DNA of 64,000 nt, taken from Plantimonas leprariae (GTDB taxonomy: Bacteria; Pseudomonadota; Alphaproteobacteria; Rhizobiales; Rhizobiaceae). The DNA is taken from positions 310,001 to 374,000 of the forward strand of contig NZ_VZDO01000002.1 of the NCBI RefSeq assembly GCF_008802405.1, in the 5' to 3' direction. The position numbers and the translations under genes were made by a program. Shown here one piece after another: positions 60,820 through 64,000 of this stretch; position 1 is the stretch's first letter, and each line of letters begins with the position of its first letter. The notes under the pieces were generated by a model that did not search any database, was not told where the DNA came from, and saw only the letters and a program-made list of their open reading frames with translations.

Positions 60820-62614
60820 GGTCGATCACGAACTGGATTGCGCGCTCGACGTAACCCGGCACCCCCTTGCCGACGATGCGCGTCGCGAGACGCTGCGCGA
60901 AGCGCCCCTTGCCGATCGTCTCGATCATGTCCAGCATCAGCTTCCTTTCGACGGTCCGCGGATCGACGTGCCATCCGTCGAGCGCAGTCCGCCGTTCTCC
61001 CCGCCAGTTCCTTTCTTCCAAGGTTTCCAGCATCGCGTCGGAAAAGCCGCTGCCGAACAACTCCATTTCGAGCGTGTCGGAGTTGACGTGGATACCGAAC
61101 CGTTCGCAGCGTTCGAAAGCATCCTCGTACGTCGGCTCGTCCTCGATTCGTCGAATGACGAGATCGGTGTCGCCCCCTTTTTGCGCCTCGTCGATAGTCC
61201 TGACGAGGGCGACCGCCCGGTTGAAGGCCAGCGGTTCGCCGTCGACCTCGTCGTAGTCGGTGACAACCGTGAACGGGATGCCCAACGCGCACAACAGCTT
61301 CGCGTACGGCTGGAAGTTCGTGCCGGCGACCGAACAAACGGTTATTCCCTGCTCGTCCAGCGACACGCCCATCTCGGCTGCGAACGTCGGCATCAGAAAT
61401 CGTTCGGCGTCGCCTTCGACCAGGATCACGCCGCGGGCGAAGACCAGTTCCGCCCGCGTCACGTCGAGATAGCGGGCGAGATCGTCGACGTCCTTGTCGG
61501 AGAAACCGGCGTTCGCCGTCGAGTAGCCGACCGTCCCTGACCTGCCTTCGCGTCGCAACAGCAGGAGCGACGCCAACGGCGCGACGCTTGCGATGTGCGG
61601 CGAGTGCGTCGTCAATACCAAGGACAACGGCTTCCTGCCTTCGTGCCGCGGTCCGTTGACGAACGTCTCGAACAGGTGCCGATAGACCAGACGCTGCAGA
61701 TGAGGATGCAGGTGCGCTTCCGGTTCCTCGACGGCCAGCAGTCCGTGGTCGCGACGGTTCCGGTCGATGGACCGCTGCAGTTCGAGAAGCTTCAGCGTGA
61801 AGAAGACGAGGTTCGCCGAGCCGAGGCTCGCCTCGCCGACGCCCCTCCGCCCTTCGTCAACCAGCAACCGGACCTGCCGAGCGATGCGCGAAGCGGCCGT
61901 CGCGGAAAATCCAAGCGTCGCCCGGACGTCCTGCTTCTTGCCGGCCAAGCTCAAGAACGCTTCGGCGATCCTCGTCTCCAGCGTCCGCACCTCGTCGAAC
62001 TCGAGTACCGCCCCGGTCGCCTCGGCGATCTTCTCGCCCACGGCTTCCAGTTCGTCCTGATCGATGCCGGCGAAGGCGTCCTCGATCAGCGGGCGCAGCG
62101 GCGACCGTCGCCACGCCGCGAGATCGCCTTCGGCGTCGCGCAACGCGGGGAGGACGTCCATCGTGATCCGGCGACGGAGGTCATGGCCGAAGCGCCGCCT
62201 CTCGTCCTCGCCGCCGAAGCAGGTGAACACGAAGTCGGCGTCCGTGGTGGGGTCGTCCTCCAGGCCTGGACGCGTCCGCAGGCGGTAGGTCAGACGGACC
62301 GTGCTCGCGTCCGCGTCGAGCCGAAAGTCGGTGAGGACCGCCAGCACGTCGAGATCCCACTCGAAGTCCTTGATCTCGACCGAAACGGTCATCACCGAGT
62401 CCACGTCCGGACCGCCCAGCCCATCCCAGAAGTCGGCGATCCCGAGTTGCCTGGCCGTGTCCGGCAGCGATGGATCGAAGATCAGCCGGAGCGCGAAAAG
62501 GAGGTTGCTCTTGCCGACGCCGTTCTCTCCGACGATCACGGCGTCGCCAGCGAGCGCCACGTCGAGCCGGCGGAAGTTCCGGAAGTTCTCGATGATGACC
62601 CTCGAAAGGTACAT
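60812..62614 (-). CDS. gajA: Gabija ATPase-TOPRIM nuclease GajA (class 2 OLD)
   Basis: 600 aa. ABC-type ATPase: Walker A GENGVGKSN (29-37), Walker B EEPEAHLHP (296-304), H-loop TTHSPH (335-340). TOPRIM nuclease: E400 in VILVEGDAE and D453-x-D455 in VVTDYDEVDG. Class 2 OLD enzymes next to a UvrD-type helicase define Gabija, whose nuclease is released when NTPs fall during infection. Complete. Confidence 0.88.
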   Translation of the reverse strand: MYLSRVIIENFRNFRRLDVALAGDAVIVGENGVGKSNLLFALRLIFDPSLPDTARQLGIADFWDGLGGPDVDSVMTVSVEIKDFEWDLDVLAVLTDFRLDADASTVRLTYRLRTRPGLEDDPTTDADFVFTCFGGEDERRRFGHDLRRRITMDVLPALRDAEGDLAAWRRSPLRPLIEDAFAGIDQDELEAVGEKIAEATGAVLEFDEVRTLETRIAEAFLSLAGKKQDVRATLGFSATAASRIARQVRLLVDEGRRGVGEASLGSANLVFFTLKLLELQRSIDRNRRDHGLLAVEEPEAHLHPHLQRLVYRHLFETFVNGPRHEGRKPLSLVLTTHSPHIASVAPLASLLLLRREGRSGTVGYSTANAGFSDKDVDDLARYLDVTRAELVFARGVILVEGDAERFLMPTFAAEMGVSLDEQGITVCSVAGTNFQPYAKLLCALGIPFTVVTDYDEVDGEPLAFNRAVALVRTIDEAQKGGDTDLVIRRIEDEPTYEDAFERCERFGIHVNSDTLEMELFGSGFSDAMLETLEERNWRGERRTALDGWHVDPRTVERKLMLDMIETIGKGRFAQRLATRIVGKGVPGYVERAIQFVIDRV

Positions 62615-62974
62615 GGCAACCAGCCGCCCTGACGTCGCTTGATTCGCACACGTGGAAGTCGAGCGATCTTCGCCGCGAAACGTCGTCGGTGCAAACTGTC
62701 TCGGAGCGTCTCGGATCGGCGACGGTCTGCTTCCAAGCAGTGCTTAACGAAAGCGGGGCTGCGGAAACCCATACTCTCGAGCCTATCAGTACCGAGGAAA
62801 TAACCGCTTGGAAGCGGTCCATCCGCTTCCGATCCACAAGAGACGTTCGGCGGCCTTCGAAGGACTCCTCGAAAGCGGACATCTTACGGTGCTCACTTAC
62901 GACTAACCCATGATCGGTTTTGGAGACTGGCAGTCCAAATGGCTCGTCGCATCGTCCTTCAGGATCGATCGAAC
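62615..62974. other. Gene-free region right of gajA
   Basis: 360 bp without a supported gene. It should contain the gajA promoter and the end of the LysR transcript. No repeat or mobile-element end was seen. Confidence 0.4.
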
Positions 62975-63904
62975 TTAGCCTCTAATGCCGCTGGCTATCG
63001 TCTCGATCATCCGTTGCAGCCACATGTGACCCGGATCGCTGTCGTTCCGTCGGTGCCAGTAGAGCCGCTCCTCGAGCACCGGCATCTCGAACGGCACGGG
63101 AAGGGCTCGCACGTTGTACCGATCGCCGTGCGTCGCGACCATCAGTGCCGGCAGGATAGTCGCCATCCCGGTCCTGCCGACCGTGTCGAGCGTCAGATGG
63201 AAGTTCGGCAGCCAGGCGCAGATGCGCGGCTGCCTCGGCTGCTGGCGCCAGAGCTGCTCGGCCACACCCGTGATCGATCCGCCGAACCGCGTCTCGACAT
63301 ACTCCATGCCGCACAACTCGTCGGCCGAGATTGCATCGCCGGCAAACGGGCAATCCTTCGAGATCGCCACGACGAACCCGTCGGTGAACAGCGGCTCCGA
63401 TCGCAGGGCTTCCTCGTGGACCTGCATCCTGTCGAGCAGGCGGGCCGAGATCGTGATCGCGAAGTCCACGCGTCCGTCGACGATGCGGTCCGCGGTATCC
63501 GTCGCGAGCTCCTCGAACTCGACGCTGACCAGCGGGGCGACCTCCCGCAGCCGGGACAAAAGCGGCACCGCCACGATCTCGCAGCCGTAGGTCGTGGCGG
63601 CCACCCGAAAGAGCCGTCGCTGGATGGAAGGGTCGAAGTCGGCCGACCGGTCGCCCAGTTTGGAGATCCGCGCAAGTATGGTCTTCACCGGATCGGCGAG
63701 CGCCCGGCCTTTGGCGGTCAGCTCGAGATCGCGCCCGATCCGCTCGAGCAGCCGGTCGTCGAAGTGATGGCGCAACTTGCGCAGCGCCTCGCTCATTCCG
63801 GGCTGCGAGATATGGATGCGCTCGGCGGCGCGGGTGACGTTCCTCTCGGTCAAGAGGGCATCGAGCGCAACCAGGAGGTTGAGATCCAGTCCGCGCAGAT
63901 GCAT
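62975..63904 (-). CDS. LysR-family transcriptional regulator (NodD-like)
   Basis: 309 aa. The N-terminal wHTH is NLLVALDALLTERNVTRAAERIHISQPGMSEALRKLRHHF, followed by the LysR substrate domain. The RNVTRAAERIHISQPGMSEAL signature is of the NodD/NagR-like subgroup. The target would be a divergent gene past the window end (only 96 bp remain). It is not evidently linked to the defence genes. Complete. Confidence 0.92.
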   Translation of the reverse strand: MHLRGLDLNLLVALDALLTERNVTRAAERIHISQPGMSEALRKLRHHFDDRLLERIGRDLELTAKGRALADPVKTILARISKLGDRSADFDPSIQRRLFRVAATTYGCEIVAVPLLSRLREVAPLVSVEFEELATDTADRIVDGRVDFAITISARLLDRMQVHEEALRSEPLFTDGFVVAISKDCPFAGDAISADELCGMEYVETRFGGSITGVAEQLWRQQPRQPRICAWLPNFHLTLDTVGRTGMATILPALMVATHGDRYNVRALPVPFEMPVLEERLYWHRRNDSDPGHMWLQRMIETIASGIRG

Positions 63905-64000
63905 CCGCCCCCTCCCGTGATGATCGGCGACCGTGCTTCGCCTTGCACGAACGATCCCTCAGCCGGATAGCTGGTATCGGAACAAACGATTTCCGCTGCG

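Noticed and set aside
62689-62913. 74-codon frame right of gajA
   Set aside because: No start signal and no plausible protein features.
1-64000. CRISPR arrays, rRNA genes and complete insertion sequences
   Set aside because: No regularly spaced repeats, no rRNA-like stretches and no transposase frame with terminal inverted repeats were seen.

Overview
The window looks like a high-GC alphaproteobacterial chromosome of the Rhizobiales (Hyphomicrobiales) type. The pointers are an ExoR-like Sel1-repeat periplasmic protein, a PopZ/DUF2497 protein upstream of a TolC-type outer-membrane factor and a Pcm-family methyltransferase, a DUF1127 mini-protein and a coenzyme-B12-dependent ribonucleotide reductase. 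The genus cannot be fixed from sequence reading alone.

Layout. (1) 1-11.3 kb is core chromosome: dgt (cut by the window edge), erpA, xthA, exoR, valS, popZ-like, tolC-like, pcm-like, a DUF1127 gene, a single-domain response regulator and a small lipoprotein. (2) 11,584-41,129 is an integrated element of about 29.5 kb. It is bounded by a 19-bp direct repeat (ctggaggcctcggccggaa) that is the 3' end of the tRNA-Cys gene at 41,112-41,185, and the tyrosine integrase lies next to that end. Its left part carries a translationally coupled DprA-like/phosphoribosyltransferase pair and small unknown genes. The middle is a leftward HK97-type phage block: terminase, portal, tail tip, tail fibres and lysis genes. 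The head and tail-shaft genes are gone, because a deletion joins the prohead protease to the C-terminal end of the tape-measure gene. The right part has regulators, a phage tRNA-Met with initiator features, a SLATT-type two-TM protein, a ParB-like protein and the excisionase/integrase pair. (3) 41.2-55.6 kb is core chromosome again: tRNA-Asn, a VOC protein, a cysK-alaX-sseA-GNAT-hydrolase run, ilvA, tRNA-Leu, wrbA, a CinA-type protein, gpt and nrdJ. (4) 55.6-62.6 kb is an anti-phage defence island. A rightward Pycsar-like operon (tandem-domain nucleotide cyclase, E2-like plus Cys-rich protein, PycTM effector) converges on a leftward Gabija pair (gajA-gajB). (5) A LysR-family gene closes the window.

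How the genes work together. In the defence island, the cyclase would make a cyclic pyrimidine nucleotide on infection and the PycTM protein would respond by damaging the membrane. The E2-like protein in between has no E1 or deconjugase partner, and the cyclase ends in a glycine. That resembles E2-only CBASS and suggests control of the cyclase by conjugation. Gabija adds a DNA-sensing ATPase/nuclease plus helicase. The defective prophage carries at least two further candidate defence genes (DprA-PRTase, SLATT). This part of the window is therefore a concentration of immunity genes beside housekeeping loci.
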